A stretch of 64,000 nucleotides of DNA, taken from Salinicola acroporae. GTDB taxonomy: Bacteria; Pseudomonadota; Gammaproteobacteria; Pseudomonadales; Halomonadaceae. Below are positions 49,662 to 59,563 of the stretch, piece by piece; positions within the stretch are counted from its first letter, which is position 1, and each line of letters begins with the position of its first letter. Where the stretch lies: the NCBI RefSeq assembly GCF_003206615.1, contig NZ_PZJW01000006.1, positions 1 to 64,000 of the forward strand, read 5' to 3'. The notes beneath the pieces were generated by a model. The model was not told the origin of the DNA and searched no databases. It saw nothing but the letters and a program-made list of their open reading frames with translations. Both the position numbers and the translations under genes were made by a program.

Positions 49662-50255
49662 TCAGCGGGCCAGCAGGTTGGCCAGCTGCTGATCGCGAAA
49701 CGTCCGGTCCAGGGCGTTGCTCAACAGCTCACTGACCATGCGGTTGTTGGTATCCCAGTCCGGCTTGAGCGCGTAGCTCTGCGAGCGCTTGGCGGTGTAG
49801 CGGCCGGTGTAGGTGTTGCCGCCGTTGTCGACTTCCGCCTGGATGATCGCCTGCAACTGCGAGGCGCCCAGCAGCGGCTGCTCGGCAGTGCCACGAGCAT
49901 AGTTCAGCTCCGACAGGGTCAGCGTCAGGGCAGGGCCGCCGCTGTTCTGGCTGGTCGGATTGAATCCCATGCTGCGCAGGGCGTTCTCGGCCTGAGCGCG
50001 AATCTTGGGCATCACGTCGTGGGCTTCGACGGTGATCGTCGATGTCGCCGAGGCCGTTCCCGAGCGGGTGCCGATGACGCTGCTGTCTCGTCCGTCGACC
50101 ACTTCCAGGGCGACCGCCTGCCCATTGCCGGTGTGCGGGAAGTCGCCGCTCACCTTGGGATTCACGGACAGGATCTGTGGACTCTGCGCACACGCCGTCA
50201 GCAGGCCGAGCAACAACATTGTGGCCGTGCACTTGAGTGCAAACCATTGACGCAT
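49662..50255 (-). CDS. YajG family lipoprotein
   Basis: 197 residues with a lipoprotein signal peptide ending in LLTACAQ (lipobox). The mature part (VALEVVDGRDSSVIGTRSG, AENALRSMGFNP, LTLTLSELNYARG, GRYTAKRSQSYALKPDWDTNNRMVSELLSNALDRTFRDQQL) follows the YajG pattern of outer-membrane-associated lipoproteins. Function is not established. GAGAGG is upstream of ATG 50255. Confidence 0.82.
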   Translation of the reverse strand: MRQWFALKCTATMLLLGLLTACAQSPQILSVNPKVSGDFPHTGNGQAVALEVVDGRDSSVIGTRSGTASATSTITVEAHDVMPKIRAQAENALRSMGFNPTSQNSGGPALTLTLSELNYARGTAEQPLLGASQLQAIIQAEVDNGGNTYTGRYTAKRSQSYALKPDWDTNNRMVSELLSNALDRTFRDQQLANLLAR

Positions 50256-50360
50256 AACGGTGAACCTCTCGAATCATGGAAACGGACAAGGCCCATTATA
50301 GACACCGCTCGTCCGTTTCCGGAACGCCAGTAGCCGCATCGCTCCGCTCGCCGGTTCGGT

Positions 50361-51446
50361 TCAGGAAGTCGCCAGCGGTGCCAGGGTCTGCGGTCGTGGC
50401 GTGTCGAAGCGATGCAGGCGGCTGGGCTGGGCGAAAAGACGTTTGCCTCGTTTCACGTCCAGGCGCTCGAACTCGGCGTGACCGATGGTGGCCAGCCAGG
50501 GTTCGCCGAGCCAGTCGGCCTCCAGCTCGAGCCGGACTTCCGCGCCGACCGGAACGACAGCCGTGACGCTGACCGGAAGGTGCGCACGGGCATCGGGCTG
50601 TTCCCCCAGCCAGATCTCGTGAGGCCGGAGCAGCAGCTCCTGGCGGCCATTCTCGACGCCGGGTACCGCAACGCGAGCGTCGCCGCAGGTCAGGACTTCG
50701 TCTTCGACATCGCCTTCAAGTCGGTTGACGTCGCCCAGGAACTCGAACACGAACTGGTTGGCGGGCTGGCGATAGAGGGTATCCGGCGTGGCGATCTGCT
50801 CGACCCGACCGTTGCTCATCACCACTACCCGATCCGACAGCTCCAGTGCTTCTTCCTGATCGTGGGTCACGAACAGGCTGGTGAAGTGGAGTTCTTCATG
50901 GAGGTGACGCAGCCAACGGCGTAGCTCCTGGCGGACCTTGGCGTCCAGTGCGCCAAACGGTTCGTCAAGCAGCAGCACGTCGGGTTGCAGGGCCAGGGCG
51001 CGGGCCAGCGAGACGCGCTGTTGCTGGCCGCCGGAAAGCTGAGCCGGGAAGCGCTGGGCGAAGTCCTGCAGCCGGACCATTTCCAGCAGTTGCATGACCC
51101 GGCCGCGGATCTCGCCGCTAGAGGGACGCCGGGCTCGCGGCATGGCGGTGAGACCGAAGGCGACGTTGTCGAACACGGTCATGTGGCGAAACAGCGCATA
51201 GTGCTGGAACACGAAGCCGATGCGCCGGTCGCGCACGTGGACCCGGGTCACGTCGCGGTCGCCGAAGTGGATCGAGCCGCCGTCGGCCTGTTCTAGGCCG
51301 GCGACGATGCGCAGCAGCGTGGTCTTGCCGGAACCGGAGGGGCCGAGTAACCCGATCAACTCCCCATCGTGGATGTCGAGATCGATGGGCTCCAGTGCGC
51401 GGGTGCGCCCGTAGCGCTTGTCGATCTGTGAGATGCGAATACTCAT
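50361..51446 (-). CDS. cysA: Sulfate/thiosulfate ABC transporter ATP-binding protein CysA
   Basis: A 361-residue ATPase energising sulfate import. ABC motifs: [51 protein letters not shown] and [22 protein letters not shown]-terminal TOBE-like region follows ([27 protein letters not shown]). ATG 51446 overlaps the cysW stop (ATGA). Last gene of the sbp-cysT-cysW-cysA operon. Confidence 0.92.
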   Translation of the reverse strand: MSIRISQIDKRYGRTRALEPIDLDIHDGELIGLLGPSGSGKTTLLRIVAGLEQADGGSIHFGDRDVTRVHVRDRRIGFVFQHYALFRHMTVFDNVAFGLTAMPRARRPSSGEIRGRVMQLLEMVRLQDFAQRFPAQLSGGQQQRVSLARALALQPDVLLLDEPFGALDAKVRQELRRWLRHLHEELHFTSLFVTHDQEEALELSDRVVVMSNGRVEQIATPDTLYRQPANQFVFEFLGDVNRLEGDVEDEVLTCGDARVAVPGVENGRQELLLRPHEIWLGEQPDARAHLPVSVTAVVPVGAEVRLELEADWLGEPWLATIGHAEFERLDVKRGKRLFAQPSRLHRFDTPRPQTLAPLATS

Positions 51447-52270
51447 GTCGCGGTCTCCCGGCGCGCGGCGCGCCATTCGAGTGCGGCCTTGGCGGCCAAC
51501 GTCAGTAGCGCCAGCAATGCCAGCAGCGATGCGCTGGTAAAGGCACCGACGGTGTTGTAGTCCTGGTAGAGCTGTTCGACCTGTAGCGGCAGGGTGTTGG
51601 TCTGGCCACGGATGGCCCCGGCGACCACCGACACCGCGCCGAATTCGCCGACGGCGCGGGCGTTGGTCAGGATCACGCCGTAGAGCAGGGCGTGGCGGAT
51701 GTTCGGTAGCGTGACGCGACGGAAGATCGTCCAGCCGGAAGCGCCGAGGGTGACGGCGGCTTCTTCCTCGCGCGACCCCTGCGTCTGCATCAGCGGGATC
51801 AGTTCGCGAGCGACGAATGGGCAGGTGACGAACAGCGTCACCAGCACGATGCCCGGCCAGGCGAACATGATCTGGATGTCGTGGGCGTCGAGCCAGCCGC
51901 CAAGCCAGCCGTTGCGGCCATAGAGCAGCAGGTAGACGAGGCCCGCGACCACTGGCGAGACGGCGAACGGGATGTCGATCAGCGTCTGCAGCAGGCGCCG
52001 GCCGGGGAAGTCGAAGCGCGTCACCAGCCAGGCCAGAAACACCCCGAAGACCAGGTTGACCGGCACCGTGATCGCCGCGACCAGCAGCGTCAGGCCGATG
52101 GCGGAGAGGGTGTAGACACTGCTCAGATTCTGCCAGTAGACGTCGATGCCGCTCATCAGTGCCTGGGCGAAGATCGCCACCAGCGGCAGCAGCAGGAACA
52201 GCGCGGTCAACGCCAGCGCCGCGCCGATCAGCAGGCGGCGGACACGCGGTGCATCACCGATACGAATCAT
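51443..52270 (-). CDS. cysW: Sulfate ABC transporter permease CysW
   Basis: A 275-residue inner-membrane permease with six segments. The coupling-loop EAA motif appears as [82 protein letters not shown] is characteristic of CysW. ATG 52270 overlaps the cysT stop. It pairs with CysT. Confidence 0.92.
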   Translation of the reverse strand: MIRIGDAPRVRRLLIGAALALTALFLLLPLVAIFAQALMSGIDVYWQNLSSVYTLSAIGLTLLVAAITVPVNLVFGVFLAWLVTRFDFPGRRLLQTLIDIPFAVSPVVAGLVYLLLYGRNGWLGGWLDAHDIQIMFAWPGIVLVTLFVTCPFVARELIPLMQTQGSREEEAAVTLGASGWTIFRRVTLPNIRHALLYGVILTNARAVGEFGAVSVVAGAIRGQTNTLPLQVEQLYQDYNTVGAFTSASLLALLALLTLAAKAALEWRAARRETAT

Positions 52271-53124
52271 CAGCCGCGCCCTCCATGCAGTCGCTTGATG
52301 AAGCGGCCCTGCCACAGGTTGATCGCCAGTAGCAGCGCCAGCGAGGTGGCCAGCACGATCGACGCCACCGCCGAGGCGCCGGCGTAGTCGTACTCCTGCA
52401 GCTTGACGAAGACCATCAGCGAGGTGATCTCCGTTTCGTAGGGCTTGCCGCCGGCGATGAAGATCACCGCGCCGAATTCGCCCAATGAGCGCACGAAGGC
52501 GAGCCCGGTGCCGGTGACCAGCGCCGGCCACAGGTAGGGCAGGATGACGCGCCGAAAGGCGTGCCCATCGCTGGCGCCGAGCGTCATCGCGGCCTCGTCC
52601 ACCTCGGCGGGAAGGTCCTCCAGTACCGGCTGCACGGTGCGCACCACGAAGGGAATGCTGGTAAATGCCATCGCCAGGGCGATGCCGACCCAGGTGTAGG
52701 AAACCGAGATCCCCAACGGTTCCAGCAGCCGTCCGATCCAGCCGTTACTGGAGTAGAGCGTCGCCAGGGTGATGCCGGCCACCGCCGTGGGCAGCGCGAA
52801 CGGCAGGTCCATCAGCGCGTCGACCAGGCGTTTGCCGGGAAATTCGTAGCGCACCAGCACCCACGCCATCAGCAAGCCGAACGCCGCGTTGAACAGCGCC
52901 GCGACGCCGGCACCGAACAGCGTGACGGCGTAGCTCGCCAGCAGTCGCGGGTCAGTGATCAGGAACCAGTACTGCGACCAGCTCAGCTGCGAAAGCTGCC
53001 CCACCAGACTGGTCAGGGGCAGCAGCAGGACCAGCGAAACGAAGGTCAGCGAGATGCCGAGGGAGAGCCCGAAGCCGGGGAGCACCCGGCGTTCGCGGCG
53101 CCGCATGAGGGCCTGGGCGATCAT
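52270..53124 (-). CDS. cysT: Sulfate ABC transporter permease CysT
   Basis: A 284-residue permease, partner of CysW. It has six membrane segments and the EAA loop [30 protein letters not shown]. The N-terminus ([29 protein letters not shown]) and [22 protein letters not shown] match CysT. ATG 53124 overlaps the upstream sbp stop by four bases. Confidence 0.92.
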   Translation of the reverse strand: MIAQALMRRRERRVLPGFGLSLGISLTFVSLVLLLPLTSLVGQLSQLSWSQYWFLITDPRLLASYAVTLFGAGVAALFNAAFGLLMAWVLVRYEFPGKRLVDALMDLPFALPTAVAGITLATLYSSNGWIGRLLEPLGISVSYTWVGIALAMAFTSIPFVVRTVQPVLEDLPAEVDEAAMTLGASDGHAFRRVILPYLWPALVTGTGLAFVRSLGEFGAVIFIAGGKPYETEITSLMVFVKLQEYDYAGASAVASIVLATSLALLLAINLWQGRFIKRLHGGRG

Positions 53125-54149
53125 CGGCGTTGGAGCTGATCCAGTTCACCGCCGCTCGAGAAGTGCGTCTCCATTGCCTCGGGCCAGCTGCCGAAGACGT
53201 CTTCGACGCGCAGCAGTTCGGTTTCCGGGAACTGATCGCTGAACTCGGCGGCGACCTTCTCGTCGTTGACGCGGTAGTTGAATCCGGCCAGCAAGCGCTG
53301 CGCTTCCTCGGTGTAGAGGTAATCGAGATAGCCCTTGGCCAGGTCTTCATTGCCGTTGCGCTGGGCGTATTCGTCTACCACGGCCACCGGGAATTCGGCC
53401 AGGATGCTGACGGGCGGCACCACCACCTCGTAGTCGTCCTTGCCGTACTCGTTGCGGATGTTGTTGACCTCGGACTCGAAGGTGATCAGGACGTCGCCGA
53501 TTCCACGCTCGACGAAGGTCGTCGTGGCGCCGCGGCCGCCGGTGTCGAACACCTCGACGTTGCCGAGGAACGTCTTCATGTAGTCCTCGATCTTGGCCTC
53601 GTCGCCATCGAAGGCCTGGTCGGCGTAACCCCAGGCAGCCAGGTAGGTATAGCGTCCGTTGCCCGAGGTCTTGGGATTGGGGAATACCAGCGAGACGTCA
53701 TCACGGGCGAGGTCGTCCCAGTTCTCGATCTGCTTGGGGTTGCCTTTGCGCACCAGGAACGCGGTGGTGGAATAGTAGGGCGAGGCGTTGTTCGGATAGC
53801 GATCCTGCCAATCCTTGGCGACCAGGCCGGCATCGGCAAGCACATTGACATCGGTGACCTGGTTGAACGTCACTACATCGGCGCGCAGCCCCTGCATGAT
53901 CGAACGGGCCTGGGTCGAGGAGCCGCCATGGGACTGCTTGACGCCGACGGTCTCGTCGTGCTGTTCCTGCCACCAGTCGATGAACTTCGGATTGATCGCG
54001 GCGAACAGTTCGCGAGCGATGTCATAGGAGGAGTTGAGCAGTTCGCGTGGCTGATCCTGGGCCTGAGCCGACGACAGGGCGCCCAGCGTCAATGCCAGGC
54101 CAATGGTGGATGCCGCGAAGAGCGAGCGAGGTCTGGAGAGCCCAAGCAT
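53121..54149 (-). CDS. Sulfate ABC transporter substrate-binding protein (Sbp/CysP)
   Basis: 342 residues with a signal peptide ([24 protein letters not shown]). The mature protein has family blocks [57 protein letters not shown] and [45 protein letters not shown]. It binds sulfate in the periplasm; Sbp and CysP cannot be separated by eye. ATG 54149 is preferred over an upstream frame start at 54185. First gene of the operon. Confidence 0.92.
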   Translation of the reverse strand: MLGLSRPRSLFAASTIGLALTLGALSSAQAQDQPRELLNSSYDIARELFAAINPKFIDWWQEQHDETVGVKQSHGGSSTQARSIMQGLRADVVTFNQVTDVNVLADAGLVAKDWQDRYPNNASPYYSTTAFLVRKGNPKQIENWDDLARDDVSLVFPNPKTSGNGRYTYLAAWGYADQAFDGDEAKIEDYMKTFLGNVEVFDTGGRGATTTFVERGIGDVLITFESEVNNIRNEYGKDDYEVVVPPVSILAEFPVAVVDEYAQRNGNEDLAKGYLDYLYTEEAQRLLAGFNYRVNDEKVAAEFSDQFPETELLRVEDVFGSWPEAMETHFSSGGELDQLQRR

Positions 54150-54184
54150 GAGTCTATTCCCTACGATTATTAGCGATGCCGGCA

Positions 54185-54213
54185 AGGCTAGATAAATCCT
54201 AATGGAATGACAA
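54185..54213 (-). promoter_or_regulatory. Possible sigma70 promoter of the sulfate importer operon
   Basis: Read on the minus strand, TTGTCA (54213-54208) and TAGCCT (54190-54185) are spaced by 17 bases, some 36 bases before the sbp start. An AT-rich stretch upstream (about 54214-54245) is where a CysB activator would be expected. The -10 match is weak. Confidence 0.3.
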
Positions 54214-54316
54214 TTCGTTTACTTAGAAGATTTTATTATAACTTTGCGCGGTAACTCTATAAGCTCCCGTGGCGGCAAGCCGGACGACCCGTCGCTCACT
54301 GCAGGGGGCGGCGCGC

Positions 54317-55477
54317 TCATCCCCGGCCGGATGGCCGGCCCAACCGCCGCAGACCGATCAGTCCCAGCAGCGGGCCGGGCAGCAGCCACCACGCAATCGT
54401 CGCTTCCAGCGCGGAGAGCCAAGGTACCAGCAGGGCGATCGAGAGGGCGGAGATGGCGAAGCCGATGGCGTTCTGGAGCGTCAACGCACTACCGACCATC
54501 GCAGGCGGGCAGGCGTTGGCGGAGAGGGCGGAAAACTGCGGTGAGTCGATCACCGCGAGCAGGCTCCACACCGCCAGGTACGCCATCAGGGCGACGAAGC
54601 CGAGATGGGGCGCCAGCCATGGATATAGCGCGCAGCCCATCGCCGAGCCGGCCAGCCCCAGGGCCGCGACCCGGCGGCTCCCGAGGCGCTGACTTGCCCA
54701 GCCGCCCAGCCAGCAGCCGGGGGCGCCGACGGCGATCAGGACAAACGACAACATCGACAGCATCCGCGGGGAAAGCTCGGGGTTCGCCGCGACCAGCAGC
54801 AGCGGGATGAGCGTCCAGAGCGTGTAGAGCTCCCACATGTGCCCGAAGTAGGCAATGGCGGCGCGGCGAAAATCGGCGATGCCGAAGGCGGCCAGTCCGG
54901 CCAGGCGTGACCTTGGCTGTGGGGCACTCCGTCCGAGGGGAGCGGCATCGCCCAACTGCCAGACGATGGCCGCCGCCAGCAGCGCCAGCAGGGAAGCGAA
55001 CCACAGTGTCGCCCGCCAGTTGCCTCCCCACTCGATCCCGGCCAGCAGATGGGGCATCGCGGTGCCCAGGACCAGCATGCCGACCAGCCACGCCAGGCCG
55101 AGCCCCGCGCGTCCGGGCGCCCAGCCCACCATCAGTTTCATCCCGATGGGGTAGATGCCGGCCAACGCCAGCCCGGTCACCACGCGCAATCCCACGGCTG
55201 GCCAGAGTCCGCCAGCGTAAGGCAGCAGCGCATTGGAAAGCGCGCCGATCAGGCACGACAGTGCGAACAGGCGGCTGGCGGGGGCGCGATCGGCAAGTCC
55301 GCTCAGGCCGATCCCGAGCGTACCGGCCAGAAAGCCGATCTGGACCGCGCCGGTCAGCCAGCCCAGGTCGGCTGGCGCGAGATTCCACGCGACCTGAAGG
55401 TCGCCGATCACGGCATTGGGCGTGAACCACAGGGCGGTACCGAACCATTCGGCAATGGCGATCAGGACGATGGGCAT
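54317..55477 (-). CDS. MFS transporter
   Basis: A 386-residue inner-membrane protein with about twelve hydrophobic segments and the MFS layout (WLTGAVQIGFLAGTLGIGLSGLADRAPASRLFALSCLIGAL, GIYPIGMKLMVGWAPGRAGLGLAWLVGMLVLGTAMPHLL). The RLGSRRVAALGL loop marks the second half. Substrate unknown. It is followed on the same strand by nothing close and preceded by the SH3 gene 22 bases upstream, with which it may be co-transcribed. Confidence 0.8.
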   Translation of the reverse strand: MPIVLIAIAEWFGTALWFTPNAVIGDLQVAWNLAPADLGWLTGAVQIGFLAGTLGIGLSGLADRAPASRLFALSCLIGALSNALLPYAGGLWPAVGLRVVTGLALAGIYPIGMKLMVGWAPGRAGLGLAWLVGMLVLGTAMPHLLAGIEWGGNWRATLWFASLLALLAAAIVWQLGDAAPLGRSAPQPRSRLAGLAAFGIADFRRAAIAYFGHMWELYTLWTLIPLLLVAANPELSPRMLSMLSFVLIAVGAPGCWLGGWASQRLGSRRVAALGLAGSAMGCALYPWLAPHLGFVALMAYLAVWSLLAVIDSPQFSALSANACPPAMVGSALTLQNAIGFAISALSIALLVPWLSALEATIAWWLLPGPLLGLIGLRRLGRPSGRG

Positions 55478-55498
55478 CTGGAATGCCTTCCGAAGCGG

Positions 55499-56728
55499 CT
55501 AGTCGCTGCCTTGAGGATCATTGGCGACATGGTCATCTCCGGCACTGTCATCAATGGCATTGCCATCAACCGCATCGCCCTCTATGACACCGTCATCAAC
55601 CGCATCCTCGTCAATCTTGTCGTCATTGGCTTTGGCCTGCTGGCCGTAGACGACGGCCCCGGGAATCACGAATTGGCGCATGCCCGTATCGATCTGGTAG
55701 TGATCGTCGATTTTTCGGGCGATGTAATCCGCGCCGCCATGACCGCCATGACCGCCATGACCGCCATGACTGATTGCGGTCACCATGCCGGTCTCGAACA
55801 GGATATGCAGCGAGTCTTTCGAATCCTGGCCCGGAGGCATGGCGATCCAGATGCCCGCATTGCCGGGCCCGTCGCGAATCACGCCGAAAGGGCATGGCTG
55901 GGCGGGTTGGCCCGGTTCCAGCACGCAGTCGACCGTACCCGTGGCATCGAAGTCGTGGTCGCTGCTCTTCAGGCCTTGAAGTTCGGTGTTGCCTCTCGAG
56001 GGGCTCGATGCCGACGGCGGGCTTCCCTCGACCAGAAATCGCCCGGCGACCCAGCCGCGGAGCCCCGAGCCCGTGGCGCGAACATGGCACCAGAGATCGG
56101 CGCCGCTCAGACGGCAGCCAAGATTCTCGAGCGTTTCGCCATTGGCCAACTGGCCGGCAATGGCGTACTGCTGGCCAGGACCCGACCGAACGTTGAGCCT
56201 GGTCGTCGCGTTTTCCAGCGCCACCTGCCAGTATTTTGGCCCGTCCATGTCATCGGGCCGGTTGGTTTCTGCAGGTCCGGTGCTGCGCCTGCTTGCATCG
56301 GCCGTCGTGGCATCGCGCGGTTCATCGACACCGATGGTCAGCGTATAGCTCGCCTGTTCGTCACGCCGTGCAGCCGCGCGGACCAGAAACACCTGAACGA
56401 GATAGTCGCTGCTTTCTGGCAGGGCGACATCTGCGACATTGCCCGCCATCATCCCCGCAAACAGGAACTCACCGCCGTCGGCCGACTTGATATTGAAGTA
56501 GACGCTGTCGCGGGAGGCGTCCAGGTCCACGGACAGGATCTGGCCCTGCTGCGCGGCGACGCGGTACTCGGCGGTCTGGTCGCCGCTGAGCCGAGCCTCG
56601 ATCACGCGTTCGGGGTCGCTGGCGGCGAGCGTGATGCGCTCGCCGCTCGTCGGTTGGGCGGCGGCGCCAAATGGCATGACGGCGATCGCCAATAGACAGA
56701 GGATGTGCCGAGCGGGTGCGGTCAGCAT
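55499..56728 (-). CDS. Secreted SH3-domain protein with a lysozyme-inhibitor-like N-terminal domain
   Basis: 409 residues. Signal peptide (RHILCLLAIAVMPFGAAAQ). An N-terminal beta-sandwich (about 25-130; YRVAAQQGQILSVDLDASRDSVYFNI...SSDYLVQVFLVRAAARRDEQASYTLTIGV) resembles PliG/PPC-type domains, which is inference. A bacterial SH3 domain follows (about 165-235, RLNVRSGPGQQYAIAGQLANGETL). The third domain contains FDATGTVDCVLEPGQPAQPCPFGVIRDGPGNAGIW. An HGG repeat of four units lies in it, and the tail from about residue 370 is very acidic. ATG 56728 is used; GTG 56734 is possible. Confidence 0.72.
   Translation of the reverse strand: MLTAPARHILCLLAIAVMPFGAAAQPTSGERITLAASDPERVIEARLSGDQTAEYRVAAQQGQILSVDLDASRDSVYFNIKSADGGEFLFAGMMAGNVADVALPESSDYLVQVFLVRAAARRDEQASYTLTIGVDEPRDATTADASRRSTGPAETNRPDDMDGPKYWQVALENATTRLNVRSGPGQQYAIAGQLANGETLENLGCRLSGADLWCHVRATGSGLRGWVAGRFLVEGSPPSASSPSRGNTELQGLKSSDHDFDATGTVDCVLEPGQPAQPCPFGVIRDGPGNAGIWIAMPPGQDSKDSLHILFETGMVTAISHGGHGGHGGHGGADYIARKIDDHYQIDTGMRQFVIPGAVVYGQQAKANDDKIDEDAVDDGVIEGDAVDGNAIDDSAGDDHVANDPQGSD
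55734..55769. repeat. Four exact 9-bp tandem repeats inside the SH3 gene
   Basis: The unit CCGCCATGA is repeated four times without mismatch and encodes (His-Gly-Gly)4 on the minus strand. Being in multiples of three, copy-number slippage would keep the frame. Confidence 0.9.
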
Positions 56729-56796
56729 GGCCACCGCCCGGCGTCATCCGCTCGATGCAGCAAGAAGCCGATCCGAGGCTTGGCATCTCTCATGGC

Positions 56797-58545
56797 TCAA
56801 ATGCCCATCGCCGACGAGGTCGAGCGCCGCGGGTCGGCACCGCCGGTGAAGGTGCCGTCGTTCTCGATCAGGATCGACTGTGCCGCGCCCATCGCCTCCT
56901 GCTGACTGACCTTGTGGCCCATGGCCTCGAGCAGGGCGATGGTATCCGGGCTGATGCCGTCCTCGATGCGGATCTCGTCCGGCAACCATTGGTCGTGAAT
57001 CCGGGGGGCGCTGACCGCGCTCTGAATGTTCATGCCGTGGTCGATCACGTTCATCACCACCTGCAGCGTGGTGGTGATGATGCGCGAGCCGCCCGGACTG
57101 CCGGTCACCAGGAAGTTCTTGCCGTCCTTCTTGACGATGGTCGGCGTCATCGAAGAGAGCATTCGCTTTTCCGGTTCGATCTTGTTGGCTTCCCCGCCGA
57201 TCAGTCCATAGGCGTTGGGCGTGCCGGGCTTGGCGGAGAAATCGTCCATCTCGTTGTTGAGCAGGAATCCGGCGCCGTCGACGACGATGCCCGAGCCGTA
57301 GCTGAAGTTGATGGTGTAGGTGTTGGAGACGGCGAGGCCGCTATCGTCGGCGATCGAGAAGTGGGTGGTCTCGTTGGACTCGTACGGCAGCGGATCTCCC
57401 GCGGCGATATCGCTGCTGGGTGTGGCGCGGTCGAGATCGATCTGGCGGCGGAGCAATTCGGCGTAGGCCTTGGACGTGATGCCTTGCAGCGGGACATCGA
57501 CGAAATCGGTGTCGCCCAGGTATTCGGCGCGATCGGCGTAGGCACGCTTCATCGCCTCGCTCATGACGTGGATCGTGCGCGCCGAGTTGAAGCCCATGGC
57601 GTGGATGTCGTAGCCCTCGAGGATATTGAGCATCTGCACGATATGCGCGCCGCCGGAGGAGGGCGGGCTCATGGCGTAGACATCGTAGCCGCGATAGTTG
57701 CCGTGCACGGGCTCGCGAATCGTGGGCTGATAGTCGGCGAGATCCTGTGCCGTCATCAGGCCGCCGTGGTTCTGCATCTCCGCCGTGATCAGGCGTGCCG
57801 TCTCGCCCTCGTAGAATTCGCGCGGGCCGTTTTCGGCGATGCGCTTGAGCGTTGCGGCAAGGTCGGGCTGGCGAAACCGCTCGCCGGGACGATAGAGCGA
57901 GCCGTCCGGCTTGTAGAACACCTTGCGCGTCGAATCCCACTGCTTGAGCCGATCCTGGGACTGCTCGAGCCCCTCCGCGAAGCGCGGAGGAACGATGAAT
58001 CCCTCCTCCGCCAGCTTGATCGCGGGTGCCAGCGCTTCGGCAAGCGACATCGTGCCGTACTGGTCCAGCGCCACTGCCAGGCCGGCCACGGTGCCGGGCA
58101 CCCCGGAGGCGTTGTGGGTATAGCGCGAGAGTTCGGAGACGGCTTCGCCCTGTTCGTTCTGGAACATGGTCTCGTAGGCCGCGGCGGGCGCCTTCTCGCG
58201 GTAGTCGATGGCGATGACCTTGTCGCTCTTTTCGTCGGAGATCAGCATGAATCCGCCGCCCCCGATATTGCCGGATCGGGGCTGTGTCACTGCTAGCGCG
58301 AAACCGGCGGTAACGGCGGCATCGACCGCGTTGCCGCCGTCCTCGAGAACGTCATGGGCGATCTGCGACGCCAGGTAATGGCTGGTGGCGACCATCCCGT
58401 GTTCGCCGAGCTGGGGGTGGAAGCGCTCGCCTTCGAGAATGGCGGACTGACCCATCGAGGTCACCGAGTACGCCAATGTCAGGCAGAGAACGCAGAGTCC
58501 GGCGACCCGGCGAGGATGGCGTTTGGCAGAAGTGAGTCTCGGCAT
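56797..58545 (-). CDS. ggt: Gamma-glutamyltransferase
   Basis: A 582-residue periplasmic N-terminal nucleophile hydrolase that cleaves glutathione and transfers gamma-glutamyl groups. Signal peptide (RRVAGLCVLCLTLAYSVTSMGQ). Substrate region GGNAVDAAVTAGFALAVTQPRSGNIGGGGFML. Autocleavage site before the catalytic Thr in NETTHFSIADDSGLAVSNTYTINFSYGSG (large/small subunit junction). Small-subunit motif VTGSPGGSRIITTTLQVVMNVIDHGM. ATG 58545 is used; upstream frame to 58974 is not coding by composition. Confidence 0.95.
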   Translation of the reverse strand: MPRLTSAKRHPRRVAGLCVLCLTLAYSVTSMGQSAILEGERFHPQLGEHGMVATSHYLASQIAHDVLEDGGNAVDAAVTAGFALAVTQPRSGNIGGGGFMLISDEKSDKVIAIDYREKAPAAAYETMFQNEQGEAVSELSRYTHNASGVPGTVAGLAVALDQYGTMSLAEALAPAIKLAEEGFIVPPRFAEGLEQSQDRLKQWDSTRKVFYKPDGSLYRPGERFRQPDLAATLKRIAENGPREFYEGETARLITAEMQNHGGLMTAQDLADYQPTIREPVHGNYRGYDVYAMSPPSSGGAHIVQMLNILEGYDIHAMGFNSARTIHVMSEAMKRAYADRAEYLGDTDFVDVPLQGITSKAYAELLRRQIDLDRATPSSDIAAGDPLPYESNETTHFSIADDSGLAVSNTYTINFSYGSGIVVDGAGFLLNNEMDDFSAKPGTPNAYGLIGGEANKIEPEKRMLSSMTPTIVKKDGKNFLVTGSPGGSRIITTTLQVVMNVIDHGMNIQSAVSAPRIHDQWLPDEIRIEDGISPDTIALLEAMGHKVSQQEAMGAAQSILIENDGTFTGGADPRRSTSSAMGI

Positions 58546-58849
58546 GCGGTTACCCTCGGAATCCGATTGTTGTGGTGGCGAAAGCTGAATCGTGAAACCT
58601 GTCGGGACCACGATTAACGCCTTGGGCAGTATAGAAATTATTCGTCGCCGATGTCCTCTTCGGGTATTTGATTTCCGTGCTAACAAGTTTGGGGTGTGGT
58701 AGTTTGTCGCACCAAATGGAAATGAATGAGTACATAACCGCCGGTTATGTCGTGCTGAAGGACGGCGCCTGACCGCCGTCCGCCAATAACAAGGCTCGGA
58801 GCCAACGAGCCGACCGCTGTGCTTCACCCGGACTGTGAAGGAGATAACC
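58546..58849. promoter_or_regulatory. Divergent control region between ggt and the dehydrogenase operon
   Basis: No gene is seen in these 304 bases. The middle is AT-rich relative to the window. It contains the palindrome at 58732-58750 and a small hairpin (GGACGGC 58760-58766 with GCCGTCC 58775-58781). Both divergent promoters should be here. Confidence 0.5.
58732..58750. promoter_or_regulatory. Perfect 19-bp palindrome, putative operator
   Basis: ACATAACCGCCGGTTATGT has two perfect 9-base arms around a central C. It lies 99 bases before the first gene of the dehydrogenase operon. Length and symmetry suit a dimeric regulator. It does not match the E. coli GntR box, whose half sites run ATGTTA...TAACAT. 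Confidence 0.55.
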
Positions 58850-59560
58850 ATGAGCTCAGAGCTCAAGAACGCATCGCGTCGGGGGTTCATCAAGGGATCG
58901 CTGATGATGATTCCGGCGGTGACCGTCGGCGGTGGCGTATCGCTGACCGCCGCGGCCGCGGAGCCCCCCGCCAATCTCGACGACTACCAGCCGACGTTTT
59001 TCGATGCCGACGAGTGGCGATTCATTCTGGCCGCCTGCGACCGTCTGATCCCCAGCGATGGCGAAGGTCCGGGGGCGCTCGAGACCAATGTGCCGATCTT
59101 CATCGACCAGCAGATGGAGGGCAAATTCGGCCATGCGGCGGACTGGTACATGAAGGGGCCGTTTCATCCGGGGGTTTCGCCGCTGTTCGGCTATCAGTCG
59201 CCACTGGCGCCGCGGGAGGTCTACCGCAAGGGGATCGCGGCAACGGGGCGCTATTGCCAGGACAATCACGGCAAGGGGTTCGCAGCGCTCGATGTCGACA
59301 CCCAGACCCAGATACTGACGCAGTTGGAGAAAGGGGAGATCGAGTTCGACGATGTGTCGTCCGGGCAGTTCTTTGCGTTTCTGCTGCAGAACACCAAGGA
59401 AGGCTATTTCGCCGACCCGATTCATGGGGGCAACAAGCACATGGCGTCGTGGAAGTTCATCGGCTTCCCCGGCGCGCGTGCCTCCTACCTGGAGTGGGTC
59501 GAACAACACAACAAGGCCTATCCGCTCGGTCCGGTCAGCCTTACCGGAGAGAGGGGATAG
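58850..59560 (+). CDS. Gluconate 2-dehydrogenase-type subunit 3 (small subunit, Tat signal)
   Basis: A 236-residue small subunit of the FAD/cytochrome c sugar or gluconate dehydrogenase family. A twin-arginine signal (NASRRGFIKGS, then a hydrophobic stretch to AAAAEPP) directs folded export. The mature part has WRFILAACDRLIPSDGEGPGALE and DPIHGGNKHMASWKFIGFPGAR, typical of the family. ATG 58850 follows AAGGAGATAACC. First gene of a three-gene operon; the large subunit starts 3 bases after its stop. Confidence 0.9.
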   Translation: MSSELKNASRRGFIKGSLMMIPAVTVGGGVSLTAAAAEPPANLDDYQPTFFDADEWRFILAACDRLIPSDGEGPGALETNVPIFIDQQMEGKFGHAADWYMKGPFHPGVSPLFGYQSPLAPREVYRKGIAATGRYCQDNHGKGFAALDVDTQTQILTQLEKGEIEFDDVSSGQFFAFLLQNTKEGYFADPIHGGNKHMASWKFIGFPGARASYLEWVEQHNKAYPLGPVSLTGERG

Positions 59561-59563
59561 ATC

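Noticed and set aside
55734-55769. CRISPR-like repeat
   Set aside because: Units are 9 bp, contiguous and in frame within a coding gene; there are no spacers.
56716-58296. A 526-codon plus-strand frame opposite ggt
   Set aside because: Antisense shadow; the Thr nucleophile motif confirms ggt on the minus strand.
58732-58750. E. coli-type GntR box
   Set aside because: The half-site order (ACATAAC...GTTATGT) is not that of the GntR box (ATGTTA...TAACAT).
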